NCBI GenBank assembly: GCA_945875045.1
Contig: CAMCIX010000012.1
Coordinates: forward strand, 1-12,752
Source of the DNA: an uncultured Clostridia bacterium
GTDB taxonomy: Bacteria > Bacillota > Clostridia > Oscillospirales > Acutalibacteraceae
Reading direction: 5' to 3'
DNA length: 12,752 nt
Made by a program: the position numbers and the translations under genes. Below the pieces are notes generated by a model, which was not told the origin of the DNA, did not search any database, and saw only the letters and a program-made list of their open reading frames with translations. Every line of letters starts with the position of its first letter. The first letter of the stretch is position 1. Shown piece after piece: positions 12,020 to 12,752 of this stretch.

Positions 12020-12752
12020 ATGAATAACGCATTTAAAAAGGAAGCCGCGTCGGTATTTAGATACTTTGAAAAAATATGTGCAATCCCGCACGGCTCAGGC
12101 AATATGGAACCGCTAAGCGATTATTGCCTTAGGTTTGCAAGGGAAAATGATTTACGGGTAATTCGCGACAGGGCAAATAATGTTGTAATTTATAAGCCCG
12201 GTACAAAGGGGTACGAAAACGCCGAGCCGATTATTCTGCAGGGACATCTTGATATGGTGTGCCAGAAAAAGGAAGACGCAAAAATCGACTTTGCAACCAA
12301 CGGTATTGAGACCTATACAGACGGTGATTTCATTAAGGCAAAGGGCACAACCTTAGGCGCAGACGACGGCATTGCCGTATCGATGATTATGGCGGTGCTC
12401 GCAAGTCGGGATTTGCCGCATCCACCGATTGAGGCGGTTTTTACAACCGACGAGGAAATCGGAATGATCGGAGCTAAGGAACTGGACTGTTCTGTTTTAA
12501 AGGGCAGAAAAATGATTAACCTCGATTCGGAAGAGGCGGGTATTTTAACCGTGTCCTGTGCGGGCGGAAGTGATTTTAAGCTTTTTTTACCAATCGACAA
12601 AACGGTTGTACACGGCACAAAAATATGCTTGGAGATTACCGATTTAAAGGGCGGACATTCGGGCGTTGACATAGATAAGCACCGCATAAACGCGTATGTT
12701 TTGGCGGGAAGAATTTTGAATTTCGCTAAAAAAACGGCAGACTATCATATCA
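12020..12752 (+). CDS. pepD: Aminoacyl-histidine dipeptidase (M20 family, PepD-like), 5' part
   Basis: The first 244 residues are present and the gene runs off the window; the family is about 480 residues. It hydrolyses Xaa-His dipeptides such as carnosine and other short peptides in the cytoplasm, using two metal ions. Metal and catalytic motifs are in place: G-H-L-D-M-V at 75-80 (H76 ligand, D78), G-A-D-D-G-I-A at 113-119 (D115 bridging ligand), and T-T-D-E-E-I-G at 142-148 (E145 general base, E146 ligand). N-L-D-S-E-E follows. The start of the lid domain, K-G-G-H-S-G, lies near the right edge. The N-terminal F-x-x-I-x-x-I-P-H-x-S-G-N motif is typical. ATG 12020 has AAGGGG upstream and its own promoter. 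It is monocistronic as far as can be seen. Confidence 0.93.
   Translation, partial: MNNAFKKEAASVFRYFEKICAIPHGSGNMEPLSDYCLRFARENDLRVIRDRANNVVIYKPGTKGYENAEPIILQGHLDMVCQKKEDAKIDFATNGIETYTDGDFIKAKGTTLGADDGIAVSMIMAVLASRDLPHPPIEAVFTTDEEIGMIGAKELDCSVLKGRKMINLDSEEAGILTVSCAGGSDFKLFLPIDKTVVHGTKICLEITDLKGGHSGVDIDKHRINAYVLAGRILNFAKKTADYHI

Noticed and set aside
12313..12687. Minus-strand frame at the right end
   Set aside because: It is antisense to pepD, whose catalytic motifs are intact.

Overview
The window looks like part of a chromosome from an uncultured or gut-type Firmicute of the class Clostridia. The signs are moderate-to-low G+C, strong AAGGAG-type ribosome binding sites, a PepD-type M20 dipeptidase, a TipA-like MerR regulator, a ParB and tyrosine integrase of the conjugative-element type, and a sensor with an N-terminal multi-TM 'histidine kinase 7TM' region. 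No organism name can be given from the sequence alone.

Region 1 (1-2077) is probably one end of an integrated element. It holds the tail of a HipB-like antitoxin gene, a HipA-family kinase gene with its middle deleted in frame, and two overlapping minus-strand genes for small helix-turn-helix (excisionase-like) proteins. Four helically phased TCGCA/TGCGA boxes follow. The region ends in a 3' fragment of a tRNA-Ser (CGA anticodon loop to CCA), followed by that tRNA's own terminator. A tRNA 3' end without a 5' half is the usual mark of an attachment site, so the intact tRNA should lie left of the window.

Region 2 (2108-8170) mixes intact genes with broken ends. SfsA is intact. A MerR/TipA-like regulator, with a textbook 19-bp-spacer promoter, is cut off after its HTH. 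An SMC-like AAA ATPase with an XRE-like tail is intact and has its own promoter and terminator. A small operon follows: an HNH nuclease-like protein, a very acidic 60-residue protein, and a double zinc-ribbon membrane protein. The last is truncated by a 1.27-kb piece of foreign element DNA (roughly 6226-7497) that carries a C-terminally truncated integrase, a 52-bp imperfect palindrome and an N-terminally truncated ParB. That piece abuts a 5'-truncated sigma-70 region-4 protein. At least three open reading frames here are therefore chimeras across junctions.

Region 3 (8190-11907) is a minus-strand signalling operon. It runs from a good promoter through a structured leader to a multi-TM sensor split by an in-frame TAG, a sensor histidine kinase, and a LuxR/NarL-type response regulator, and it ends in a terminator. 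The last three genes overlap by 4 nt and are probably translationally coupled. The first sensor has a degenerate kinase region, so it may feed signal to the second, catalytically complete kinase.

Region 4 (11908-12752) has a divergent promoter and the N-terminal part of an aminoacyl-histidine dipeptidase (PepD), which runs off the window.

The best candidate for an undescribed system is the ATPase / HNH / acidic-protein / zinc-ribbon cluster at 3275-6228, a Septu-like gene pairing with extra parts. The best evidence of genome decay is the set of deletion junctions and the amber codon. A misassembly explanation for the junctions cannot be excluded from sequence alone.
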